Notes under the pieces: model-generated
Told to the model about the DNA's origin: nothing
Seen by the model: the letters and a program-made list of their open reading frames with translations, nothing else
Databases searched by the model: none
Made by a program: the position numbers and the translations under genes
Part shown: positions 41,851-49,684 of the stretch, piece after piece
Layout: each line of letters starts with the position of its first letter
Position numbering within the stretch: the stretch's first letter is position 1
NCBI RefSeq assembly: GCF_023701745.1
Contig: NZ_JAJOZB010000001.1
Span: forward strand, 6,619,001 to 6,683,000
Source: Streptomyces sp. RKAG293
Lineage (GTDB): Bacteria; Actinomycetota; Actinomycetes; Streptomycetales; Streptomycetaceae
Length of the DNA stretch: 64,000 nucleotides
Direction of reading: 5' to 3'

Positions 41851-41866
41851 CTGTGAACTCAGTCCA
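41851..41866 (+). promoter_or_regulatory. Island-wide 16-bp element, copy 1 (kinase / pPIWI_RE operon)
   Basis: CTGTGAACTCAGTCCA differs from the copy at 62270 by one base. It lies between the divergent Ser/Thr kinase (start 75 nt away) and the Cas4-like nuclease (start 92 nt away). On the minus strand it reads TGGACTGAGTTCACAG. There TGGACT could be a -35 with CATACT 18 nt on as -10 for the pPIWI_RE operon. Confidence 0.7.
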
Positions 41867-41941
41867 TGGATGGTTCGCGTGGCAGTTCATTCACGATACT
41901 CTGGTGTGCCTGATGGTGCAGGAGTGCGAAGGGGCACGGCG

Positions 41942-43426
41942 GTGGACGCGGATACGTACAAGCCCGGCGCGGGTGACCTGATCGACGGGTGTTACGAGTT
42001 GACGGACTCGCTCGGCAAGGGCGGGATGGCCCACGTCTGGCGGGCCCGCGAGGTACCCGGGGGTCGGGAGGTGGCGGTGAAGTTCCTCAGCCATGACTCC
42101 GAGGCCCTTAACTGCCTCGCCCCGCACGAGCGGGCGGCCGAACTCACCGTCAGAAAAGCCCGGTTCCGACGCGAGGCCGGTCTTCTGGGCGCGCTCGACC
42201 ACCCGGGCATCACGGAGTTGTACGGGAGCGGGTCGCACCAGGGCGTGCCGTACATCGCCATGCGCCTGGTGACCGGGATGAGCCTGAGGACCTTCCTCGA
42301 CGAGCACAATCCCCTGCCCCTGGCCGCGGCGATCGCCGTCGCCGTGCAGGCGGCCGAGGCACTGGCCTGTGCGCACACCCTTCCTGTGGTGCACCGGGAT
42401 CTCAAGCCGGCGAACATCATGATCGACGATGGGGGCACGGTCGTCCTCATCGACTTCGGTATCGCCAAGCCGCTGCGCGCCGACGCCACGAGGCACACGG
42501 CGCACGGTTCGACGCTGGGCACCCGGGGCTACCTGGCGCCCGAGCAGCTCCTGGAGCTGGAGCCCACCGCGCGAACGGACATCTACTGCTTCGGGTGCAT
42601 CTTCTACGAACTCCTCACCGGAAAACCCCCGTTCCCGCTCGGCGCGGAATCCGGCCTCACCGACAAGCACCTCCATGAGGCGCCGCTGCCGCCGAGCGTG
42701 TACGCCGCGGGCCTCCCTGAGGTGATCGATGACCTGTTGATGCGGATGCTCGCCAAGAAGCCCGAGCGGCGCCCGGCCGTCGACGAGGTCCTGGAGGTCC
42801 TCGCTCCGTTCAGGCCCGGGCCCGGCGACCCCGAGCCCCGGCCGCGCACCCGCCCCGACCCCACCGCCCCCTTGCGTCGGCCGCCGGACAGCGCTCTGCA
42901 TCCGCGCCCCGCTCCTGCCGTCCCACCTGCCGCATCCGCGCCGGGCGAGGAGGAGTGGCTGGACACCCGCGCGGTCGAACAGCTCTGCACGCAGGCCGAG
43001 TCGGAGATCACCTCCGGCGAACCGGGCGACGCGGCCGGCCGCCTGCGCGGACTGACGGCGCGGGTCCGCAAGGAGTGGGGAGAGCGCCGCCCCCTCGTGC
43101 GCCGTGTGTGGCAGGGAGCGGCGGACGGACTCCGTCTCGCCGGTGACTTCGGCTCCGCGGCCCGCCTCTACCAGGGAATCGACGACGACCTCATCCACGG
43201 GGAGGGTCCCGCCGAGCGGGCCGAACGCGCGGTGATCCGGTTGCGCCTTGCCGAATGCCGCCTGGTCTTCGGCGAACTGGAGACCGTCATTACCGCGGTC
43301 GACACGGCGGGGCACACGGCTGCGGGCTTGCCACCGGAACTCGCGGCATGGGTCGAGACCGTACGACGCGGGGTTGACGCCCAGCTCACGGCCCGGCTCG
43401 CTGCCCCGGGGCGCATGGAGGCGTGA
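41942..43426 (+). CDS. Hanks-type Ser/Thr protein kinase
   Basis: A 494-residue kinase. The kinase domain (about 18-285) has the glycine loop GKGGMAHVW, Lys47 (VAVKF), catalytic HRDLKPANI (His151, Asp153), DFG at Asp171 and YLAPEQ. A Pro/Arg-rich linker (about 290-340) is followed by a helical C-terminal region (about 345-490) resembling TPR-like repeats. No transmembrane helix is seen, so it is cytosolic. It lies head-to-head with the pPIWI_RE operon, sharing a 16-bp motif, which suggests a signalling or regulatory link. The GTG at 41942 follows GAAGGGG; an in-frame GTG at 41906 is the alternative. Confidence 0.88.
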   Translation: MDADTYKPGAGDLIDGCYELTDSLGKGGMAHVWRAREVPGGREVAVKFLSHDSEALNCLAPHERAAELTVRKARFRREAGLLGALDHPGITELYGSGSHQGVPYIAMRLVTGMSLRTFLDEHNPLPLAAAIAVAVQAAEALACAHTLPVVHRDLKPANIMIDDGGTVVLIDFGIAKPLRADATRHTAHGSTLGTRGYLAPEQLLELEPTARTDIYCFGCIFYELLTGKPPFPLGAESGLTDKHLHEAPLPPSVYAAGLPEVIDDLLMRMLAKKPERRPAVDEVLEVLAPFRPGPGDPEPRPRTRPDPTAPLRRPPDSALHPRPAPAVPPAASAPGEEEWLDTRAVEQLCTQAESEITSGEPGDAAGRLRGLTARVRKEWGERRPLVRRVWQGAADGLRLAGDFGSAARLYQGIDDDLIHGEGPAERAERAVIRLRLAECRLVFGELETVITAVDTAGHTAAGLPPELAAWVETVRRGVDAQLTARLAAPGRMEA

Positions 43427-43505
43427 CAGCCCGCTGAACGGCCGAGCGGTGTCCCCGACACCCGGATCCGAGTGGCGGGTTGACCGGGGTGCCGGAACCC
43501 GCTGC

Positions 43506-45536
43506 CTACGCCCCGCCCGCCAGGCGTCCGGCCGCCAGCTCGTCGCCGAGGTCACGGACGAGGTCCGCGCCCAGGCTGCCGGTACGGCGCACCATCCGCT
43601 CGAAGGTGGCCAGTTCGCGGAATGCCTCGCCGTAGCGCCGCTGCTCGCCGAGGGGCACCTGGCGGACCTGGAGGCGGCGGACGTCGATCCGAGAAGAGCT
43701 CGTCGTGTGGGTTCCGGCTTGCCGGGCGTTGGCCGGGGAGCGGAGTGAACCGGCGAGGAACCAGGCGTCGAGCTGTTCGGGCTGCACCCGCACGGCGTGC
43801 AGCTGCGGACCGAGGGCGGTCGGCGGCCCCTCATGGACCCAGGCGGAGAATGCCCGGGTCACCCCCACCACCACGATGTCCCCGGGTTCGGCGATCACGG
43901 CCTCGCAGGCTGCCGCGTCGCCGGGGGCGAGCCAGCTTCGGGGTTCGCCGTCCATCAGCAGGTCGGGGACGGTAAGCAGTGGGATGTCGTCGTCGAACGA
44001 CGGGCCGGTGCGAATCGACTCCTCCGGCGGTTGTTGGCCGCTGCGCAGAGTGAGCGCCCCGGCCCGGGCCAGTTCGGCGACCGTGGTCGCCGACGGCGTG
44101 TCCGCCGTGGCCGCGGCGAGGTCGAGCGCCGCGAGATGCCGGGCCGTCCGGCCTACGCTCGCGGTGAGGCCGGTGAACTCGTGCCAGGATTCGGCCATTC
44201 GGTGTGCGATGTCCACCGATGACGGGGCGATGTGGCGCCCAGGGGTGAGGTCGACCTCATCGTCGAGGAGTTCGATGACGGGGACTTGTCGCACGTAGGC
44301 GGAGGCCTGCGGGGAGCCGGCCTCCCTGACGGCCTCGCGTACAAAGGCGCCGATCGCTGCCCAATCGGGGGCCCACTCCCGCGCCGAGGACCGGGGGAAG
44401 CGTGATGCGGCGTCGGCGACCAGCAGTCGGCCGCCCGCCCGCGCCTCCTCCCCGGGTGCAGGCGTCCGCAGCACCCATAGGTGCAGGGAGACGCTGTGCG
44501 GCGCCGCACATCCCGGCGGCAGTGCGACGACGGCCCGCAGGTGACCGGTGCGCAGCAGCGAACCGCGGATGCGTCGGCCCGCCTTCCTGGCCGCAACGGC
44601 GGGCGGCAGCAGCAGCACGGCGACGCCGCCGGGACGCAGCCGGGCCAGGCAATGCTGGACCCAGGCGAGTTCGGGCTCGGTGCGCGGGGGTAGTCCGTGG
44701 CTCCAGCGGGCGTCGGTGGCCAGCTCCTCGTACCCCCAGTCCCGTTCGTTGAAGGGCGGGTTGCACAGGACGATGTCAGCGGGGGAGTCAGCGAACGGGT
44801 CGTCGCGCAGGGAGTCCCCCGCCCGTAGGTCGATGCGTGTCCGCTTTCCCTCATCGGCGAGGCGCAGGCGGGCATCCGCCAGTGCGGCGAGGACGGGGTC
44901 GCGGTCGCTGCCGAGCAGGGTGACCGCCCCGGCGCCGCATGCCTTCACTGCTTCGGCCGCGGCCACGAGAAGGTGCCCGGTTCCGCAGGCCGGGTCCATG
45001 ACCGTGGCACCGCCGGCACCGCCGGCACCGCCGGCACCGCCCGCCGCACCGAGAGCGAGGTCCGCCATGAGCGCGGCCAGCGGCTCCGGCGTCGTGGTGA
45101 TCTGGCGCACATGGACGTCGAGCCAGCGGCGTAGCAGGAACGCGAAGGTCTGCGCGCCTCCTTCGCGCCGCCCTAGGTCCACGACCCGTTCGATCAGCGC
45201 CCGCGTCGAGTCCGGGAGCTCCTTGCCTACCTCGTTCTCCCGACCGGAGAGGAGCCGTCCCGCCTCGGCGACGGCGGCCCCGGTCTCATCGCGCCCGCCG
45301 AGAGCTTCGAAGCGGGGCCAGAGCCATTCCAGCTCGGTGGACTTCCTGAGTTTCCTGTTGTCGCGCAGCCAGTTCTCGATCTCGAACATGGAGAACTGCG
45401 GGTTGACGTCGGTGCCGGCGATCCGCTCGGGGAAGGACGGATGCCGCCGCCGCCAGTTGCTCACGGCGGCTCGCCCCACACCCGCGAGACGGGCAATTTC
45501 GGCCAAGGTCACCGGTACGGCACGCGACGTGGACAT
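43506..45536 (-). CDS. N6-adenine DNA methyltransferase with N-terminal HTH
   Basis: A 676-residue protein. Residues 8-30 form a helix-turn-helix (LAEIARLAGVGRAAVSNWRRR) and are followed by FSMFEIENWLRDN, a MerR/AlpA-like layout. An HsdM-like helical region (about 75-165) leads to the SAM motif MDPACGTGH (about 178-186) and the catalytic NPPF (about 257). The C-terminal ~300 residues resemble the fused target-recognition part of type I/IIG enzymes (ends SLRSPANARQAGTHTTSSSRIDVRRL). No HsdR or separate HsdS lies beside it. Just before the SAM motif is a 9-bp tandem repeat coding Gly-Gly-Ala units. The ATG at 45536 has GGGAGGG at 6 nt. A copy of the island motif lies 107 nt upstream. Confidence 0.88.
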   Translation of the reverse strand: MSTSRAVPVTLAEIARLAGVGRAAVSNWRRRHPSFPERIAGTDVNPQFSMFEIENWLRDNRKLRKSTELEWLWPRFEALGGRDETGAAVAEAGRLLSGRENEVGKELPDSTRALIERVVDLGRREGGAQTFAFLLRRWLDVHVRQITTTPEPLAALMADLALGAAGGAGGAGGAGGATVMDPACGTGHLLVAAAEAVKACGAGAVTLLGSDRDPVLAALADARLRLADEGKRTRIDLRAGDSLRDDPFADSPADIVLCNPPFNERDWGYEELATDARWSHGLPPRTEPELAWVQHCLARLRPGGVAVLLLPPAVAARKAGRRIRGSLLRTGHLRAVVALPPGCAAPHSVSLHLWVLRTPAPGEEARAGGRLLVADAASRFPRSSAREWAPDWAAIGAFVREAVREAGSPQASAYVRQVPVIELLDDEVDLTPGRHIAPSSVDIAHRMAESWHEFTGLTASVGRTARHLAALDLAAATADTPSATTVAELARAGALTLRSGQQPPEESIRTGPSFDDDIPLLTVPDLLMDGEPRSWLAPGDAAACEAVIAEPGDIVVVGVTRAFSAWVHEGPPTALGPQLHAVRVQPEQLDAWFLAGSLRSPANARQAGTHTTSSSRIDVRRLQVRQVPLGEQRRYGEAFRELATFERMVRRTGSLGADLVRDLGDELAAGRLAGGA
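45007..45042 (-). repeat. 9-bp in-frame tandem repeat in the HTH-methylase gene
   Basis: The unit GCACCGCCG (plus strand) occurs three times exactly and a fourth time with one change. It encodes a Gly-Gly-Ala linker directly before the SAM-binding motif. Copy-number change would alter the protein by three residues without shifting the frame. Confidence 0.85.
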
Positions 45537-45643
45537 CTGCCCTCCCAGGGCGTTTCTGATCAACCGTGGATTCTTGCTTCGAAGATGGGTGTGCGATCCA
45601 GCCACACTTGTCCCTCCTGCGCCCGCCAGGCTACTACGCCCGT

Positions 45644-45659
45644 TGACTTTGTTCACAGT
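45644..45659 (-). promoter_or_regulatory. Island-wide 16-bp element, copy 2 (HTH-methylase)
   Basis: On the minus strand this reads CTGTGAACAAAGTCAA, two changes from the 62270 copy. It lies 107 nt upstream of the methylase ATG and in the same orientation to its gene as the copies before both kinases. It is in a 137-bp gap after the helicase stop. Confidence 0.65.
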
Positions 45660-45673
45660 CCAGAAGTGACGTT

Positions 45674-47833
45674 TCAGGCCGCCGACCCCACCCTGTCGAG
45701 GAATGTGCTCGGCCGCCCGCTGTACGACACGTACAGCGCCTCCCTGGCCCGGGTGCACGCCACGAACAGCAGGCACCGTTCGGCTGCGAGGTCCGTCGCG
45801 TGCTGCAGCGGGTCGACCGCGGCCGGAGTTACCGCGGTCTGGAACGGGAATGCGGAATTCGTCACCCCGGCAACGGCCACACAGCGGAACTCCAGTCCCT
45901 TCAAGCTGTGCAGGCTCGAAATCCGCACTCCCGCCGTGCCCTCGGGCTCTCCGTCCTTGACCCGCACCACGGGCAGCCCGGCCTCGGCGAGCCGCTCCCC
46001 GATCCCTGTGGTCTGCGTGTGGAACCGGGCACAGACCGCGATCTCCGAGGGGGCGACTCCGGCCGCCACCCAGTCGCGCACCCGGCGGACGACAGCGTCC
46101 GCCTCGGCCGACTCCGTCCCGTACCCCTCGCACACAGGTCGTTCCCCGTGGAGCAGGGACCGGTAGCCGGACAGCGAGTCCGGCTCGTCCCCGGTCAGGT
46201 CGGTCACCGGCTCCCCGCCGAGCAGCGCCCGCGACCAGCGCAGGATCTCCTCCGTGGAGCGGTAGTTGAGGCGCAGCCTCGCCCCGCGCCCGGCGACGGA
46301 GATACCGAGCGAGCGAAGGGAGACCTGGGCGTCGTAGATCCGCTGGTGCGGGTCGCCGGTGAGGAACAGGTCGTCCGGCCCCTCCGGAACCAGCGCCCGC
46401 AGCAGGCGCCACTGGGCGGGGTGCAGGTCCTGGGCCTCGTCCACCACCACATGGTCGTACGACGGTCCCTCGCCCGGCTTGTCCCGCAGCAGCCGGGCGG
46501 CCTGGGCGCACAGCTGGAGCCAGGTGCAGGAACGGTCGTGGGAGAGCTCGTCCTCGAACTGGGCCATCGCCTGCCACGCGCGCTCGCGCTGCGCCCTCCC
46601 CAGTGCGCTGCCGCGCCCGCGCCGCCGGCAGAGGGCGTACTCCGCGTGGGCGCGCAGGTCCTGAGCGAGCACAACGTGCCGGTACTCCTGGGACAGGAAG
46701 GCCCCATTCCAGGGCAGCCCGAGCTCTGAGGCAAGACGCTGCCAACGCCGGCGCTCGTCCTTGTCGCCGAGGACGGCGCCCGGCGCACCGTCCAGCTCCT
46801 GCACAGTGCGCCGGGCAAGCGCGTCGACCGTGGTGACGGTGACCCGGCCGAGGAGCGCCTGGTCGTGATCGAGGAGGAGAGCGAGCCCGGCGCGCAGGGA
46901 ACGGGTGAGCGCACCGGTGTACGTGGTGAGCAGGACGCGAGAGTCGGGCGAGCGGTTGAGTAGGTGCTTGACGCGGTGCAGCGCGACGACGGTCTTGCCG
47001 GTGCCGGGACCGCCGGTGATCTGGGCGGGACCCCTATATCCGGGCCGGTAGGCGATGCGCCGCTGGGCGGGGTGGAGGAAGATGCGCCAGGCGTCGAAGG
47101 GTTTGGCGAGGATGTCGGCGAGCTCCTCGGGCCCGGTGATGAGGGCGATCCGGCTCCGGGTACGGCTGACGGCGGCTGCCAGTTCGCCCTGCTCCGCGTC
47201 GCTCTCATCGACGGGTGCGACCTGCCGTACGGTGACGAGATCACGGTAGACCTCGTCGGCGTCGAACCCCTCGGCGAGCAGCCACAGCGCCTCGAACTGA
47301 TCCTCCGGCATCAGCGACCCGAAGGCCTCCAGCTGGGCTTTGCCGGTAATGGTGCGGGCGGCGCGCAGGGTGACGTCGTCGATACCGAGATGCCGGAGCG
47401 CGGTGTCCGACCAGGCGGTGAAGAGGAGTTGGGGCGCGGCCTGGGCCTCCTGCGCGAAGAGCGGGGTGATCTGCTCCATGGCGGTGAGGTCGCGCACTTC
47501 GAGACAGCGAGTCACCGCATTGACCGTATAGAGCCGCCGCTTGGCCCACGAGTACGCCTTGTCATGAGAGACGACGTGCACGAGGACGAAGAGGTCGCTG
47601 CCGTCGTCAGGCGCGAGCAGCACGATGCGCAGCCCGTCGTCGACCCGGATCGTACGCATGCGCGGGTCGCGCGAGCTGACCACGGACTCCAGATGCAGCC
47701 CCTTGTCCGCGTGGAGTTGCGGGACGGTCATGTGCTGGAACTTCCCCATCGCCTTGTGGACACGGGCGCGGGCCGGCTTGTCCAGCCGGTCCACGCCCTC
47801 CCAGAAGGTGTTGGTGATCGCGATCTGTGGCAT
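45674..47833 (-). CDS. UvrD/Rep-like SF1 helicase with RelE-like N-terminal domain
   Basis: A 719-residue protein. The first ~95 residues (PQIAITNTFWEGVDRL to LVHVVSHDKAYSWAKRR) resemble RelE/ParE-type toxins in size and strand-helix pattern, including an FVLVHVVSHDKAY C-terminal strand. A spacer (about 95-250) precedes an SF1 helicase: Walker A GGPGTGKT (about 272-279), VVDEAQDL (about 458), GDPHQRIYD, YRSTEEILR and VACTRAREALYVSYSG. It would translocate on single-stranded DNA; whether the RelE-like domain is an active RNase or a structural module is unknown. The ATG at 47833 has GGAGG at 8-10 nt. A copy of the island motif lies 39 nt upstream. Confidence 0.85.
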   Translation of the reverse strand: MPQIAITNTFWEGVDRLDKPARARVHKAMGKFQHMTVPQLHADKGLHLESVVSSRDPRMRTIRVDDGLRIVLLAPDDGSDLFVLVHVVSHDKAYSWAKRRLYTVNAVTRCLEVRDLTAMEQITPLFAQEAQAAPQLLFTAWSDTALRHLGIDDVTLRAARTITGKAQLEAFGSLMPEDQFEALWLLAEGFDADEVYRDLVTVRQVAPVDESDAEQGELAAAVSRTRSRIALITGPEELADILAKPFDAWRIFLHPAQRRIAYRPGYRGPAQITGGPGTGKTVVALHRVKHLLNRSPDSRVLLTTYTGALTRSLRAGLALLLDHDQALLGRVTVTTVDALARRTVQELDGAPGAVLGDKDERRRWQRLASELGLPWNGAFLSQEYRHVVLAQDLRAHAEYALCRRRGRGSALGRAQRERAWQAMAQFEDELSHDRSCTWLQLCAQAARLLRDKPGEGPSYDHVVVDEAQDLHPAQWRLLRALVPEGPDDLFLTGDPHQRIYDAQVSLRSLGISVAGRGARLRLNYRSTEEILRWSRALLGGEPVTDLTGDEPDSLSGYRSLLHGERPVCEGYGTESAEADAVVRRVRDWVAAGVAPSEIAVCARFHTQTTGIGERLAEAGLPVVRVKDGEPEGTAGVRISSLHSLKGLEFRCVAVAGVTNSAFPFQTAVTPAAVDPLQHATDLAAERCLLFVACTRAREALYVSYSGRPSTFLDRVGSAA

Positions 47834-47872
47834 GCCCCTGTCCTCCCCCTGAAACGACACAGCAAGCAAACG

Positions 47873-47888
47873 TTGACTGAGTTTACAG
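47873..47888 (-). promoter_or_regulatory. Island-wide 16-bp element, copy 3 (RelE-helicase)
   Basis: On the minus strand this reads CTGTAAACTCAGTCAA, one change from the 62270 copy. It lies 39 nt upstream of the helicase ATG and in the same orientation to its gene as the other copies. Confidence 0.68.
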
Positions 47889-47938
47889 TCTTCTCTGTCG
47901 TCTGGCCGCTGAAGCGTTCCGGAGGGGTGGCTACGGCT

Positions 47939-48391
47939 CTACCGGCGGCACACGGCCCACACCGTCTTCCCGCCGGGGTGATGCGGGCGTACGCCCCAGC
48001 CGTCCGACAGGGTCTCGACGAGCAGCAGCCCTCGGCCCGACTCGACGGCGTCCTCTGGTCGTTGCGCCGTCGGCAGCCGGTCGCCACGAGCGTCGGTGAC
48101 CTCGATGAGCAGTTCGGTCACATCCAGTCGGAGGTCGAGGCGGGCCTGACGGCCGTGCACCCGGCCGTGCAGGGCGGCGTTCGCGGTGAGTTCAGCGATG
48201 AGGATGGCGGCGGGCGTGGCGAGGTCGCCGCCGCGCGGCTCGTCCGGTGACAGATGGAGGGCGAGCCATCGTTCGGCGGCGTGGCGGGCGGCGTGGGCAC
48301 CGTGTCTGGTGGTGGGGAAGAGGGTGCTGAAGACCAAGGGGTCTGCGTTTGCACGGGGTTGGCGGGTGGCTGTCCCGGATTCCTGGTTCAC
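47939..48391 (-). CDS. Anti-sigma-factor-like ATP-binding protein (HATPase_c_2)
   Basis: A 150-residue single-domain GHKL ATPase of the RsbW/SpoIIAB-like type. It has the N box ELTANAALHG (about 70), DARGDRLP and the G-box region ESGRGLLLVETLSDGWGV. In Streptomyces, many such proteins sit beside XRE regulators and DUF397 proteins and take part in developmental or antibiotic control (WhiJ/AbaA-like loci). That is the arrangement here: it is divergent from the XRE gene, with a 204-bp gap. It starts at GTG 48391; a GTGAG immediately upstream is too close for a normal ribosome-binding site, so it may be leaderless. Confidence 0.85.
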   Translation of the reverse strand: MNQESGTATRQPRANADPLVFSTLFPTTRHGAHAARHAAERWLALHLSPDEPRGGDLATPAAILIAELTANAALHGRVHGRQARLDLRLDVTELLIEVTDARGDRLPTAQRPEDAVESGRGLLLVETLSDGWGVRPHHPGGKTVWAVCRR

Positions 48392-48595
48392 CTCACCGAC
48401 AGTGACGTGGCGGATCTACGGTGGGGAGTACCCGACGCGGTACGGCACGTGACTTTCCGGACATACGGGCAGGCCGTCCGGGTGGCGGTCGTGTCTGTAC
48501 GAGTGTCCGTCCGTGACGTCCGCCGGTGACGGTCGGTGGGCGGTAAGCGGCTTTCCGGTCGATGACAGGATCAGGAACGGGACGGGTGGTACGTG

Positions 48596-49459
48596 ATGGT
48601 GGCACGGGGCGGGACGAGTGCGGAGGACCCGGCGGGGTCGGAAGAGGCCGCGGATCTGTTCCGTGCCATCGGCCGCGTGATCAAGGCCGCGCGGGAACGG
48701 GCCGGGATGAGCCAGCGTGAGCTGGGCGGGCGGGTCGGTTACGGCGAAGAGCAGATCTCGTCGATCGAACGGGGGCGGCGGACGCCGCAGCCGGATTTCC
48801 TGGTGACGGTGGACGAACTTCTGGGGTGCGGTGGGTTGCTGGCGGTGACGGCGGAGGATGTGGAGCGGGCGAAGACGCGGCGGCGGGTGCGGCATCCGGA
48901 TTGGTTCCAGGATTACGCGGATCTGGAGGCGAAGGCGGTCGAGTTGCACTACTACGCTGCGCTCTCTCTGCCGGGTCTGCTCCAGACCGAGGGACACGCG
49001 CGTGCTGTCTTCACCAGCCGCCGCCCGTTGCTCGACGAAGCGACCATCGAGCAACGAGTGACCGCCCGGCTGGCACGGCAGCAGATCCTGACACGGTGGC
49101 CCCCGCCACTCGTCTCGTTCACCGTTGAGGAGTCCGTCCTGCAACGGCCGACGGGATCCTCAGCGGTTCACGGTGAGCAGTTGCGTCGTCTGGTCGATGT
49201 GGCGCCACTGCGCAATGTGGAGCTTCAGGTCATGCCTACGGACCGCACGGACCACCCCAGCCTGGGCGGCCCCTTCACCTTGCTCGTCCCACCGGGCAAA
49301 TCGTAGCTCGCGTACGTGGAGGTCCAGAACGTCAGCCGACTCGTGAGGGAACCGGAGGAGGTCCGTATGCTGGCCGCGCGCTATGGCAGCATCCGCGCCC
49401 AGGCCCTCAACCCAAGCGAGTCCCTGGCCTTGATCGAGAAGTTGCTGGGAGATCGATGA
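48596..49459 (+). pseudogene. XRE-family regulator (HTH plus DUF5753) interrupted by an amber codon
   Basis: The intact part encodes about 236 residues. The HTH (about 22-75) contains ERAGMSQRELGGRVGYGEEQISSIERG. DUF5753 follows (WFQDYADLEAKAVELHYY onward). An in-frame TAG at 49304-49306 stops translation after PPGKS. The same frame then continues for 50 codons (YVEVQN, EEVRMLAARYGSIRAQAL, SLALIEKLL) to TGA 49457-49459. That is exactly the conserved C-terminal segment of the family. The gene therefore carries a single nonsense change and may be truncated, read through or a sequencing error. The frame's true stop overlaps the ATG of the DUF397 gene. GTG at 48593 is an alternative start. Confidence 0.85.
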
Positions 49460-49659
49460 GCACCGAACAGCCCCCACGGCTCCAGTGGTTCAAGAGCTCG
49501 TACAGCAGTGGAGAGGGTGGCGAATGCGTCGAGGTCGCCTCCGACCGCGCCGCCATCCACGTACGGGACTCCAAGGAGCGCGGCGGCCCCCAGCTCACGT
49601 TCACGCGCGACGCATGGGCCACGTTCGTTGCGGACGTCGGGCGGGGCTGGTCCCACTGA
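49456..49659 (+). CDS. DUF397 family small protein
   Basis: A 67-residue protein with the family pattern: WFKSSYSSGEGGECVEVA, HVRDSKERGGPQL and FTRDAWATFVADV. DUF397 proteins are small partners of XRE/DUF5753 regulators in Streptomyces and modulate them, probably by direct binding. Its ATG overlaps the original TGA of the XRE gene (ATGA). The premature amber upstream would therefore uncouple its translation unless ribosomes re-initiate. Its stop is 25 bp from the convergent large methylase gene. Confidence 0.92.
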   Translation: MSTEQPPRLQWFKSSYSSGEGGECVEVASDRAAIHVRDSKERGGPQLTFTRDAWATFVADVGRGWSH

Positions 49660-49684
49660 CCGGCCCCGCCCGATTCATTCCCGC

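Noticed and set aside
45007..45042. Possible CRISPR-like direct repeats
   Set aside because: The units are contiguous 9-mers inside a coding gene with no spacers. No CRISPR array or cas operon is present; the Cas4-like protein belongs to the pPIWI_RE operon.
41942..47833. A Pgl/BREX system (kinase plus methylase)
   Set aside because: No PglZ phosphatase, BrxC/PglY ATPase or BrxA/BrxB homologue is recognisable. The kinase and methylase are convergent and not in one operon.
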